From contig NZ_JAALBX010000006.1 of assembly GCF_011077955.1 (NCBI RefSeq), positions 186,001 through 250,000 of the forward strand: a DNA stretch of 64,000 nt. Reading direction: 5' to 3'. Below, one piece after another: positions 8,404-16,896 of the stretch (within the stretch, counting starts at the first letter, position 1; every line of letters begins with the position of its first letter). This DNA comes from Citrobacter freundii (GTDB lineage: Bacteria; Pseudomonadota; Gammaproteobacteria; Enterobacterales; Enterobacteriaceae). The position numbers were made by a program, and so were the translations under genes. Under the pieces are notes generated by a model. It did no database searches. It worked only from the letters and a program-made list of their open reading frames with translations, and was not told the DNA's origin.

Positions 8404-9504
8404 ATGGCAAAACTGCGGGTCGGGATTGTGTTTGGCGGTAAATCAGCCGAACACGAAGTATCACTTCAGTCAGCAAAAAATATCGTCGACGCCATTGATA
8501 AAGAGAAGTTTGACGTTGTGCTGATGGGCATTGATAAAGAGGGCGCGTGGCATATTAACGATGCCAGCGACTACCTGGTCAACGCCCATGACCCCGCGCA
8601 TATTGCTCTTCATCGCTCTGAGAAAAACGTCGCGTTGATCCCAGGCCAGCCTCATCAGCAGCTGATTGAAACCCATAGCCACAAAACGCTCCCACAGGTG
8701 GACGTTATATTCCCCATCGTCCATGGGACGCTCGGTGAAGATGGCAGCCTGCAAGGCTTGCTGCGTATGGCGAATCTGCCTTTTGTGGGTTCCGGTGTGC
8801 TGGGTTCCGCGGTCAGTATGGATAAAGACATTGCCAAGCGCCTGCTGCGCGATGCGGGTCTTGCCGTCGCGCCATTTATTACACTGACTCGCGCCAATCG
8901 CTCAACCTATCGCTTTGAGGATGTTGTAACGAAACTCGGCGTGCCGATGTTTATCAAGCCAGCCAACCAGGGTTCATCGGTGGGCGTCAGCAAAGTGACT
9001 ACCGCAGCGGAATACCAGACGGCGGTCGATCTGGCCTTTGAATTCGATCATAAAGTGGTAGTGGAAACCGGGATCACAGGCCGCGAGATCGAATGCGCTG
9101 TGCTTGGCAACGATCATCCCCAGGCCAGCACCTGTGGCGAGATCGTGGTAAATAGCGCGTTTTACTCTTACGACACCAAATACATCGACGGGCAAGCCGC
9201 GCGTGTAGAGGTGCCAGCGGCAATTCCTGCAGAGATTAACGATAAAATCCGTGACATTGCGATACGCGCTTATCAGGCGCTGGAGTGTAGCGGGATGGCA
9301 AGGGTGGATGTATTCCTGACGCCAGACGATGAGGTCATTATCAATGAAATCAACACGCTGCCGGGTTTTACCAATATCAGTATGTATCCGAAATTATGGC
9401 AGGCAAGCGGTATGAGTTATCAGCAACTGATTACGCGTCTGATTGAGCTGGCGCTGGAGCGCCATGCTCAGGATAACGCGCTGAAACGCACTATCACGCT
9501 ATAA
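8404..9504 (+). CDS. ddlA: D-alanine--D-alanine ligase A
   Basis: ATP-grasp ligase forming D-Ala-D-Ala for peptidoglycan precursors. 366 residues from [27 protein letters not shown]; conserved [30 protein letters not shown] and the C-terminal metal/ATP site [24 protein letters not shown]. Matches E. coli DdlA rather than the shorter DdlB. An in-frame ATG 12 bases upstream abuts AAGAG with no spacing, so the second ATG, which aligns with E. coli, is preferred. Ends 1 base from the convergent yaiZ. Confidence 0.96.
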   Translation: MAKLRVGIVFGGKSAEHEVSLQSAKNIVDAIDKEKFDVVLMGIDKEGAWHINDASDYLVNAHDPAHIALHRSEKNVALIPGQPHQQLIETHSHKTLPQVDVIFPIVHGTLGEDGSLQGLLRMANLPFVGSGVLGSAVSMDKDIAKRLLRDAGLAVAPFITLTRANRSTYRFEDVVTKLGVPMFIKPANQGSSVGVSKVTTAAEYQTAVDLAFEFDHKVVVETGITGREIECAVLGNDHPQASTCGEIVVNSAFYSYDTKYIDGQAARVEVPAAIPAEINDKIRDIAIRAYQALECSGMARVDVFLTPDDEVIINEINTLPGFTNISMYPKLWQASGMSYQQLITRLIELALERHAQDNALKRTITL

Positions 9505-9505
9505 A

Positions 9506-9721
9506 TCACTCTTTCGCCGCGTCCATCTCTTCCGGGCGTCGGCGAATCACCAAACCCGCCAGCCAAAAACTGATAACCCAGGTCACCAGCCCAACCGCAT
9601 AGGTTTGCCAGCCTTTGGCCTCGAACCCCAGCAGGCCAACCACCCCATTCATGATGAAAATCAGGCCGATAGCTACGGCGTAATAGTGCCAGTCGCGGCG
9701 TATTTTTGCGGGCAGATTCAT
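9506..9721 (-). CDS. yaiZ: YaiZ, small two-helix membrane protein
   Basis: A 71-residue protein nearly identical in pattern to E. coli YaiZ (IRRDWHYYAVAIGLIFIMNGVVGLLGFEAKGWQTYAVGL..IIS). Two hydrophobic helices at about 14-32 and 40-58, then a charged tail (RRRPEEMDAAKE). Function unknown. The start at 9721 has TGGAG 6 bases upstream and gives the E. coli N-terminus MNLP-KIRRDW; a longer frame to 9751 is not supported. Confidence 0.9.
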   Translation of the reverse strand: MNLPAKIRRDWHYYAVAIGLIFIMNGVVGLLGFEAKGWQTYAVGLVTWVISFWLAGLVIRRRPEEMDAAKE

Positions 9722-9995
9722 GGTCGCTCCAGAGAGTAAAAACGGCATCATCGCATATCGCTTTCAGGCTGTCTGCGGCATGGCGCGCGCCTTTACAAGC
9801 GATGACAAAAACGCCCATTGCAAATTGTTAAGAAATTATTATGAAAATGTGACCAAAGGCAAATTTCTGACATCCAGGACTAATCCGGCCATTAAATTAC
9901 CAGAAATCCGATATTGACAATCGTCATCAACTGTCAGACTCCCCGTTGTGTATCAGGCGAAATGCCTGGATTTAATGCGTTTCCGGGAGGTCATT

Positions 9996-10310
9996 ATGAC
10001 AGAGTTTACTTTGTCGAAGTCCGCCATCATCGCAGGGAAAAAGCGAGAGCCATCAACCACGCTTGGCAATATCGCGTACGCAGTGTTTGTCCTGTTCTGC
10101 TTCTGGGTCGGATCGCAGATTTTAAACACACTGGTCAATGCGCCTGATGTGTTTGAACACTTGATGCAACTCGATGTGAAGGAGAATGGCCGACCACACG
10201 TTGAGATAGGTATGTTGGTCGGCACGGTCTTTGGACTGGTGCCATTTATCGTGGGCTGTGTTATCGCTGCGGCGATTAGCCTGTGGCTGCGTTTTCAACA
10301 GCGCCGCTGA
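9996..10310 (+). CDS. yaiY: YaiY inner membrane protein
   Basis: A 104-residue DUF2755 protein matching E. coli YaiY, starting [16 protein letters not shown]. Two transmembrane helices are evident (about 27-47, [19 protein letters not shown], and 76-98, [23 protein letters not shown]). Function unknown. GGGAGG lies 7 bases before the chosen ATG; longer frames upstream lack such a site. It converges with yaiW, 5 bases apart. Confidence 0.9.
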   Translation: MTEFTLSKSAIIAGKKREPSTTLGNIAYAVFVLFCFWVGSQILNTLVNAPDVFEHLMQLDVKENGRPHVEIGMLVGTVFGLVPFIVGCVIAAAISLWLRFQQRR

Positions 10311-10315
10311 TAATA

Positions 10316-11398
10316 TTATGATTTATTCATGCAACGAGCCCGACGATCGTCAACCCGTTTTGCAAACCACGCGGTGGTGAGATTACGGGTGATTTTCGGG
10401 CTCTCAAGCTGAATACCGGGCAGCATTTCACGCGCGAGCGGCTTGCCGGTTTTCTTTTCCGCCAGTTCATAGACCTTTTTGTAAAGCGCTGTCTCCTCAA
10501 ACGCCAGCGCATCGCCTTGCTTCAATGCCCGATGAATTTCACTGTCGCTAAGCCCGGTTTTCAGTTTGCGAACCGCAAGCTCTGTGCTCCCTGGCTCATC
10601 GCTATCGTAACGAATTAAATCACCATCCAGCGCCAGTTTGACGCCGCTGGCTTTGCTTACCGCATACTGAAACGCGGCGTTGCGACTGGCGTACCAGCCT
10701 GCATTGAAATCAGCATAGCGATACAGCGGCGCGGTATAGTTCACCGGATAGTTCAGCAGATGATAAATGCCAAACCACAGCCCGCCGCGGCGAGTGAAGA
10801 CTTCCTGACGGACCGTGCCTTCCATCTTCCACGGATAGCCACGGGTATGCGCTTCAGCAAAAGCGATGCTCACCTGCATCGGCCCGCCGGTATGTACCGG
10901 GTTTAAATTGCCAAACAGCGTCTGACCGAGCGGAACCATGCCGATAAAATCATCGAAAATCGCGCTCAACTGTTTTTCCGTGGTGACCTTATCGAGCCGT
11001 TCGCTGTAGCTTTTGCCGTTGGGCGAGGGGATTTTCAGCGCTGTACGCACTAAAAACATCGGTACATGTACCCGATCGGCGCGTCGTTCAATCTCTTTCC
11101 AGGCGATGTTACTTAAGCCCGGCACCACAGGATCGGCCTGATAGTTGGCTTCCTGCTCCGCCACCGCCAGCACCGAACAGACATTCTCTTCAGTAGGGGC
11201 GATTTTCTGGCTGTCAAAGGCCTTCGCGATATCATTCGCCCAGCCCTCTCTGTCTTTCACGCTGGCAGGCATTTTACGTTTCACGGTTTGCGCCACATCC
11301 ACCTCAGGCCCCGAAGGCTTCTGTGAGGTCGGTGTTGTGGCGCATCCCGCCAGTACCAGCAAGGCCAGCAGGCTCAGACGTTTGGTTGGCAATCCCAT
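10316..11398 (-). CDS. yaiW: YaiW outer-membrane lipoprotein (DUF1615)
   Basis: A 360-residue lipoprotein: signal peptide with lipobox LVLAGC (Cys19), followed by a DUF1615 domain (WANDIAKAFDSQKIAPTEENVCSVLAVAEQEANYQADP, lysozyme-like). In E. coli YaiW is surface exposed and works with SbmA in sensitivity to proline-rich peptides such as Bac7. It is second in the sbmA-yaiW operon, 20 bases after sbmA, with GGAG 5 bases before the ATG. The conserved E-Q-E-A-N-Y region recalls a transglycosylase active site, but enzymatic activity is not established. Confidence 0.92.
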   Translation of the reverse strand: MGLPTKRLSLLALLVLAGCATTPTSQKPSGPEVDVAQTVKRKMPASVKDREGWANDIAKAFDSQKIAPTEENVCSVLAVAEQEANYQADPVVPGLSNIAWKEIERRADRVHVPMFLVRTALKIPSPNGKSYSERLDKVTTEKQLSAIFDDFIGMVPLGQTLFGNLNPVHTGGPMQVSIAFAEAHTRGYPWKMEGTVRQEVFTRRGGLWFGIYHLLNYPVNYTAPLYRYADFNAGWYASRNAAFQYAVSKASGVKLALDGDLIRYDSDEPGSTELAVRKLKTGLSDSEIHRALKQGDALAFEETALYKKVYELAEKKTGKPLAREMLPGIQLESPKITRNLTTAWFAKRVDDRRARCMNKS

Positions 11399-11418
11399 TC
11401 GCGCTCCGTTAAAGAGGA

Positions 11419-12633
11419 TTAATTAGCTTCTATCATATCCTGCGGCGCCTCATCCATCTGGCGCTCGAAACTGCGCAGACGTTTATAGATGGACATCAGC
11501 TCCACAAGCGTGGTCCAGGAGTTGATCAAATACTGGAACGCGCTGCGTACCTGATCAAATACGTTGCTGATTTGCGTCATCAACCCAAGCGTAATGGTGC
11601 CCGCAACGATAGACGGAAACAGCAAAAACAGCCCAAACACATTATCCACCTGCAAATAGAGGATACGGGCAATATTGAAGTACATGTAGTGGAAGTAAAG
11701 CCGGAAATAATTGCGGCGTACCGCCCCAAAAAGCTCGCGCATGGTCGGAGGCGAGGCGCGGTTTGGATCATCTTCGCCGTAAACCAGCTCCTTACGAAAA
11801 GCCGCTTCAACGCGCTGGTTGTTAAATTCCAGTCCGGGCAGTTTTATCCCCACCACGGCCAGTAAACCGGTTCCCACCACTGACCAGAGAATGGCGGCGA
11901 TCACCAGGCCATAAGGCACGTAGCCAATAAACGGCAGCTCTTTAACATGAGGAGAAAGCGCCACCAGCACGGGCAGAAACGCAATCAGCGTCATAATGGC
12001 TTTGATCAACCCTACCCCCATACTTTCAAGGGTGGCGGCAAAACGCATCGTATCTTCCTGGATACGTTGCGCGGCGCCTTCAATGTGGCGCAGGCGCTGC
12101 CAGTGCGCTAAATAATAGTCGTTCATCGCGGTACGCCAGCGAAAAACGTAGTGGCTGATAAAAAACAGGTTCAGCACGCTCACCACCACGGCGATAAGCG
12201 CGATCCCAAGGAAGACCCCCACCCCGTTATACAGCTCAACGATAGACACTTTATTCGGCGCGCTTAACGCCTTCTGGATCAGGTCATAAAACGGGGCATA
12301 CCAGGCGTTAACCGCTACGTTAACTTCCACCAGAAACCACGTGACGAAAATAATCAACGCGGAACCAAGGATCGACCAGTACTGCCAGCGATGGGGGCTG
12401 CGGATAAACCAGAACAGCGCGAATATGCCTACGCATATCGCATAGTAGGCATAGAAAACCACATAGCTTAGCGACCAGAAACGGGTTGCGCTTATCGGTA
12501 TCTCCTGACTGGCGCCCACAAGCGATCTGGCCCAGTTAGCGCCGCCTGCCTGCCAAAAAACGACGGCAAGCATTGCCCAAATAAAAGCCGAGAGGAAAAA
12601 GGCGGTGGGTCTGGGAAAGAACGATTTAAACAT
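11419..12633 (-). CDS. sbmA: peptide antibiotic transporter SbmA
   Basis: A 404-residue inner-membrane protein, homologous to the membrane domain of BacA/SbmA transporters, driven by the proton gradient. It imports microcin B17, microcin J25, bleomycin and proline-rich peptides. Recognised by [56 protein letters not shown] and [19 protein letters not shown]-like segments. Six or more hydrophobic helices. The ATG at 12633 is chosen (AGGAG 7 bases upstream, E. coli N-terminus) over an upstream in-frame ATG at 12714. Operon with yaiW; divergent from ampH. Confidence 0.95.
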   Translation of the reverse strand: MFKSFFPRPTAFFLSAFIWAMLAVVFWQAGGANWARSLVGASQEIPISATRFWSLSYVVFYAYYAICVGIFALFWFIRSPHRWQYWSILGSALIIFVTWFLVEVNVAVNAWYAPFYDLIQKALSAPNKVSIVELYNGVGVFLGIALIAVVVSVLNLFFISHYVFRWRTAMNDYYLAHWQRLRHIEGAAQRIQEDTMRFAATLESMGVGLIKAIMTLIAFLPVLVALSPHVKELPFIGYVPYGLVIAAILWSVVGTGLLAVVGIKLPGLEFNNQRVEAAFRKELVYGEDDPNRASPPTMRELFGAVRRNYFRLYFHYMYFNIARILYLQVDNVFGLFLLFPSIVAGTITLGLMTQISNVFDQVRSAFQYLINSWTTLVELMSIYKRLRSFERQMDEAPQDMIEAN

Positions 12634-12989
12634 TACTTCACTCCTGCTCAATCTTATTGTTATCGCGATTGCTGCGCGTAACGTTTTACATCCAGTTTTG
12701 GGTTGAATCTCCACCCAAAAGTTAGCGACAGTGAGACATAACGGCGCCTGGTTAGTTCACCAGACGCTTCGTAACAAACTGTTCTGCTGATGTAATGCGT
12801 GGTAAAAGCGTTCTGAACCCGCGGACTACAAGCTTTTTAACAGGTTGCACTGTGAACCGTGGCATAATTTGCGTCCCTGTAACCCGTAGTTACGTTTTTT
12901 CTCGCTACACTTCGTTATTCCGCCCTTTGCCGGAGCGGCAACCGTAGTATAAATAGCTTTTCTCTTTACTGACTGAATGGATTGCTTCG
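12634..12989. promoter_or_regulatory. divergent sbmA/ampH promoter region
   Basis: A 356-base non-coding interval. A perfect TTGCCG-GAG-CGGCAA inverted repeat at 12927-12941 sits just before a -10-like TATAAA (12949-12954) about 36 bases upstream of ampH. No convincing sigma E promoter for sbmA was found by eye, although sbmA is sigma E dependent in E. coli. Confidence 0.45.
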
Positions 12990-14171
12990 TTGAAACGTTG
13001 TCTGCTTACTTTCGCCGCACTCAGTGCCATGCTGCTGCCAGCCGCAAGCCAGGCGCAAACCTCCCCCGATCCGGTCTTCGCATCAGAAATTGCCGACCGT
13101 TACGCTGAACATATTTTTTATAGCAGCGGCGCGACGGGCATGGCGCTGGTCGTGATAGACGGCAATCAGCGCGTCTTTCGAAGCTTTGGCGAAACCCGCC
13201 CGGGCAACAATGTGCGCCCGCAGCTTGACTCCGTGATACGCATCGCGTCGCTGACGAAACTGATGACCAGTGAAATGCTGGTAAAACTGCTCGATCAGGG
13301 TACGGTCAAACTTAACGATCCGCTGAGTAACTATGCGCCTCCCGGTGCGCGCGTGCCGACGTATCAGGGTAAGCCGATTACGTTAGTAAATCTGGCGACC
13401 CATACCAGCGCCCTGCCGCGTGAGCAGCCAGGCGGCGCGGCGCATCGTCCGGTCTTTGTCTGGCCTACCCGCGAGCAGCGCTGGGAATGGCTGTCAACGG
13501 CCACGTTAAGAGCCGCGCCCGGTTCAATGGTCGCCTACTCTAACATTGCGTTTGATTTGCTGGCCGATGCGCTTTCCCGCGCGGCAGGCAAACCGTATCC
13601 GCAGCTTTTTGACGAATACATCGCCCGCCCGCTCGGCATGAAAGACACCACCTTCACGCCCTCGCCGGATCAGTGCCGTCGTTTGATGGTGGCGCAAAAA
13701 GGCGCCAGCCCGTGTAACAACACTCTCGCGGCCATTGGCAGCGGCGGCATCTACTCAACGCCTGACGATATGATGCGCTGGATGCAGCAATTCCTCGCCT
13801 CCGACTTCCATACCCGTACAAGCCAGGCGGACCGGATGCAAACCTTGATTTTCAAGCGCAGCCAGTTCACCAAAGTGATCGGCATGGACGTACCGGGCCG
13901 CGCTGACGCGCTGGGGCTTGGCTGGGTCTATATGCAGCCGAAAAACGGTCGTCCTGGCATCATCCAGAAAACCGGCGGCGGCGGTGGGTTTATTACCTAT
14001 ATGGCCATGGTGCCCCAGAGTAATATAGGCGTATTCGTTGTGGTGACCCGCTCACCGCTCACGCGGTTTATTAATATGAGTGACGGCGTTAATAATCTGG
14101 TCACTGAACTGACCGGCAACAAGCCGGTAGCCGTTACCGCGACCGCGCAGACTGCGGAAAGTGATGAGTAA
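12990..14171 (+). CDS. ampH: AmpH DD-carboxypeptidase/endopeptidase
   Basis: A periplasmic class C-type penicillin-binding protein that trims and recycles peptidoglycan; weak beta-lactamase at most. 393 residues with a signal peptide ending near ASQAQ (1-23). Active-site motifs: SLTK at 87-90, YSN at 183-185, KTG at 327-329 (followed by GGGGGF). Matches E. coli AmpH closely, with a slightly longer C-terminal tail. The start codon is TTG; no ATG in frame lies at a suitable distance. It is followed by a short GC hairpin terminator. Confidence 0.95.
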   Translation: MKRCLLTFAALSAMLLPAASQAQTSPDPVFASEIADRYAEHIFYSSGATGMALVVIDGNQRVFRSFGETRPGNNVRPQLDSVIRIASLTKLMTSEMLVKLLDQGTVKLNDPLSNYAPPGARVPTYQGKPITLVNLATHTSALPREQPGGAAHRPVFVWPTREQRWEWLSTATLRAAPGSMVAYSNIAFDLLADALSRAAGKPYPQLFDEYIARPLGMKDTTFTPSPDQCRRLMVAQKGASPCNNTLAAIGSGGIYSTPDDMMRWMQQFLASDFHTRTSQADRMQTLIFKRSQFTKVIGMDVPGRADALGLGWVYMQPKNGRPGIIQKTGGGGGFITYMAMVPQSNIGVFVVVTRSPLTRFINMSDGVNNLVTELTGNKPVAVTATAQTAESDE

Positions 14172-14186
14172 CACGCGTATAAAACA

Positions 14187-14206
14187 GGGGGCTTCTGCCC
14201 CCTCTT
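14187..14206 (+). terminator. terminator after ampH
   Basis: GGGGGC-TTCT-GCCCCC hairpin followed by TCTTC, 16 bases beyond the ampH stop. A six-pair all-GC stem with a UUCU loop; the T tract is short. Confidence 0.6.
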
Positions 14207-14289
14207 CACGTTACGCCGAGAATCGCAAAACAAAATTTCATCAGTTCGGGTAAAATAGCGGCCTCTTTGACTCACATAAGATAGCTACC

Positions 14290-15267
14290 ATGTCTGATTT
14301 CTCCCTGATTTCTCGCCCGCGCCGTCTGCGTCAATCCCCTGCGATGCGCGCTATGTTTGAAGAGACAACCCTGACCTTAAACGATCTGGTGTTGCCCATC
14401 TTTGTTGAAGAAGAGATCGATGATTACAAAGCCATCGCTGCCATGCCGGGCGTGATGCGTATTCCGGAAAAATATCTGGCGCGCGAAATTGAGCGTATCG
14501 CCAACGCCGGGATCCGCTCGGTGATGACCTTTGGCATTTCCCATCACACCGATGCTACCGGCAGCGATGCCTGGAATGAAAACGGTCTGGTGGCGCGCAT
14601 GTCGCGCATCTGTAAAGACGCAGTGCCGGACATGATCGTCATGTCTGATACCTGCTTTTGTGAATATACCTCCCACGGCCACTGCGGCGTGCTGTGCGAT
14701 CACGGCGTAGACAACGACGCAACGCTCGCAAACCTCGGTAAACAGGCGGTGGTTGCCGCCGCTGCGGGCGCGGATTTTATCGCCCCGTCCGCCGCAATGG
14801 ACGGTCAGGTCAAAGCCATCCGTCAGGCCCTGGACGCGGCGGGCTTTACCGACACGGCGATTTTCTCTTACTCCACTAAATTTGCCTCATCATTCTACGG
14901 CCCGTTCCGCGAAGCGGCGGGTACGGCGCTCAAAGGCGATCGCAAAACCTATCAGATGAACCCGCTGAACCGTCGCGAAGCCATTCGTGAGTCGCTGATG
15001 GACGAAGCGGAAGGTGCCGACGCGCTGATGGTAAAACCAGCCGGAGCGTATCTGGATGTGCTGCGTGATATCCGCGAGCGCACCACGCTGCCGCTGGGTG
15101 CTTATCAGGTGAGCGGTGAATACGCGATGATCAAATTTGCCGCCCAGGCGGGCGCTATTGATGAAGTAAAAGTCACCCTGGAAAGCCTTGGCGCCATCAA
15201 ACGCGCGGGTGCGGATTTGATCTTCAGCTACTTCGCACTCGATCTCGCCGAGAAGAAAATTCTCTAA
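14290..15267 (+). CDS. hemB: delta-aminolevulinic acid dehydratase (porphobilinogen synthase)
   Basis: Condenses two 5-aminolevulinate molecules to porphobilinogen in haem synthesis. 325 residues. The zinc site cysteines are C122, C124 and C132 ([11 protein letters not shown]), and the Schiff-base lysines are K197 ([14 protein letters not shown]) and K249 (MVKPAG). Cytoplasmic octamer in relatives. In E. coli K-12 hemB and ampH are separated by several genes; here they are adjacent. An inverted repeat (ACGGGAG...CTCCCGT, 15274-15300) follows the stop but lacks a T tract. Confidence 0.97.
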   Translation: MSDFSLISRPRRLRQSPAMRAMFEETTLTLNDLVLPIFVEEEIDDYKAIAAMPGVMRIPEKYLAREIERIANAGIRSVMTFGISHHTDATGSDAWNENGLVARMSRICKDAVPDMIVMSDTCFCEYTSHGHCGVLCDHGVDNDATLANLGKQAVVAAAAGADFIAPSAAMDGQVKAIRQALDAAGFTDTAIFSYSTKFASSFYGPFREAAGTALKGDRKTYQMNPLNRREAIRESLMDEAEGADALMVKPAGAYLDVLRDIRERTTLPLGAYQVSGEYAMIKFAAQAGAIDEVKVTLESLGAIKRAGADLIFSYFALDLAEKKIL

Positions 15268-15402
15268 TTCCTCTACGGGAGTCGCGCGGCGGCTCCCGTT
15301 ACTCGCCCTTCTTGTGCGATCGTTCCTTACACAGAGCAAGTGACGCGTCAGCGTTTGCCATGAGACATTCGATTCGTTGCGTTATCGCGCGGCGCCTCAT
15401 GC

Positions 15403-15450
15403 TAACAATAAAAAAAACCCCGAGCCCGCGAGGGTTCAGGGTTTATTGTT
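15403..15450 (-). terminator. terminator of asr
   Basis: On the reverse strand CCCTGAACCCTCGCGGGCTCGGGG forms a hairpin (CCCtgaaCCC..GGGctcGGGG) followed by eight T residues. It lies about 25 bases beyond the asr stop codon. Confidence 0.75.
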
Positions 15451-15474
15451 ACGCCCGGCGCACCGGGTGTTTAC

Positions 15475-15852
15475 TTATGCAGCTGGTTGGGTAGCCGGTT
15501 TTGCTGCAGCTTTGTGGGCTGCTTTTTTGTGATGTTTTTTAGCAGCCTGCGCTTTTTGTGCTGCAGGTTCAGAGGCCGGTTTTGCAGCCGCTTTTTTGTG
15601 TTTTTTTGCAGCCTGGGCTTTCTGCGCTGCCGGTTCAGTAGCTGGAGCTGCAGCAGCTTTTTTGTGCTGTTTTTTCGCTGCCTGAGCTTTCTGCTCTACT
15701 TTCGCGTGTTTTTTCATATGGGTGGTTTGGGTGGTGTGTGCTTTAGCTGGCGCGGCAGTGGCGGTAGCCGGCGCTGCAGTGGTATCAGCAGCGAATGCCG
15801 CAGCAGACAGACCCATAGTGGCAGCAACAACCAGCGCTAATACTTTTTTCAT
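15475..15852 (-). CDS. asr: acid shock protein Asr
   Basis: A periplasmic Lys/Ala/His-rich protein of 125 residues, induced by acid through RstAB in E. coli. Signal peptide [21 protein letters not shown] (1-21), then low-complexity sequence with three imperfect repeats built on QKAQAAKK(H)KKAA and a PATQPAA end. It is an intrinsically disordered, very basic chain that in E. coli is proteolytically processed. The ATG at 15852 has GAGGG 7 bases upstream; the frame extends further but those codons are not supported. Confidence 0.93.
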   Translation of the reverse strand: MKKVLALVVAATMGLSAAAFAADTTAAPATATAAPAKAHTTQTTHMKKHAKVEQKAQAAKKQHKKAAAAPATEPAAQKAQAAKKHKKAAAKPASEPAAQKAQAAKKHHKKAAHKAAAKPATQPAA

Positions 15853-15952
15853 CTTTTTACCCTCAAGTAGTGTGTGATTCAGCCCCTCAGGAGCTGTTGT
15901 TAACACTATAGCGAGGAGAGGTTTCGCCTTCCGTGAGTGATTGGTATCGGCG

Positions 15953-15966
15953 CGTAACCAAATGTA
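15953..15966 (-). promoter_or_regulatory. RstA box upstream of asr
   Basis: The reverse strand reads TACATTTGGTTACG, 13 of 14 matches to the RstA consensus TACATNTNGTTACA. A -10-like TATAGT (reverse strand, 15904-15909) lies between it and the gene. This agrees with the known acid-induced RstA control of asr. Confidence 0.75.
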
Positions 15967-16081
15967 CAAACGCTTCTCTACGCTAAAATACCGCCGTCAT
16001 AAGTAAATACTCTCGCCCTGCGCTTGTCATGGCGAGGCGTTCCCGGCAAGGTGATCGCTCCTTCATTAACCGGTAATCACC

Positions 16082-16618
16082 ATGAAGCCTGATTCTGTTG
16101 TTTCAACCCTTTCAGCTGCACACATTGAGGCCAACATCGCCAGTTTAAGCCAGTTATTGAATGATTGTGTCAACGACGGGGCATCAGTGGGTTTTATGTG
16201 GCCGATGACCGGCGAAAAAGCCCATAACTTCTGGCGCGGCGTAGCGGAAAGCGTGGCGCGCGAGGAACGCGTAGTCCTGATTGCGTCAGATACAAAGGGC
16301 AATATTGCGGGCACCGTACAGTTAATCGTCAAGCAACCGGAAAACCAACCGCACCGTGCTGACGTGGCAAAATTGCTGGTAAGCCCTGACGCACGTCGTA
16401 AAGGCATCGCGCAGCAGTTGATGGCGTATTTAGAACAACTCGCTGCCCTGCGAAATAAAAGCGTTCTGACTCTCGATACCGCAACCGGCAGCGGCGCCGA
16501 ATCATTCTATCAACAGGCAGGCTGGCTGCGGGTGGGCGACATTCCTGCCTATGCATTGATGCCTGACGGCGCGGTATGTGCCACTACCTGGTATTATAAG
16601 CACCTGAATATTAAATGA
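16082..16618 (+). CDS. GNAT family N-acetyltransferase
   Basis: 178 residues with a GNAT acetyl-CoA fold. The core motif A is VAKLLVSPDARRKGIAQQLMAYLEQLA (about 99-125, with the pyrophosphate-binding R/Q-x-x-G-x-A pattern RRKGIA), followed by LTLDTATGSGAESFYQQAGWLRVGDIPAYAL. The substrate is unknown; the domain resembles small-molecule or antibiotic acetyltransferases and could also act on a protein N-terminus. Stand-alone gene between asr (opposite strand) and the GGDEF-EAL gene. No strong ribosome site is seen before the ATG. Confidence 0.8.
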   Translation: MKPDSVVSTLSAAHIEANIASLSQLLNDCVNDGASVGFMWPMTGEKAHNFWRGVAESVAREERVVLIASDTKGNIAGTVQLIVKQPENQPHRADVAKLLVSPDARRKGIAQQLMAYLEQLAALRNKSVLTLDTATGSGAESFYQQAGWLRVGDIPAYALMPDGAVCATTWYYKHLNIK

Positions 16619-16896
16619 GCCGTCTACCCCGCCCGTGCGCAACGTTTCTTTGGCCACACGGGCAAATAAAAAATAACCGATAACTATATTGCTATACACA
16701 TATAATAAATAAGGTTATTCATTTTCCCGTCACCCCGTTGTAAAAATAATGATAACGCGCCGTCATCACTTCCCGCCAACGTCAGGTAAATAATTAAAAT
16801 TTCCGCTATTCTGTCCGATAATACTTTTACGTACTCTTTTGCATAAGCCATATTATTGTATTAGCCATTTTTGATGTGATAGCGGTGTGAATAATA

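Noticed and set aside
12634-12989. Sigma E promoter for sbmA
   Set aside because: A partial AGAACAG...GTCTGG was seen on the reverse strand, but spacing (13) and -10 match are poor.
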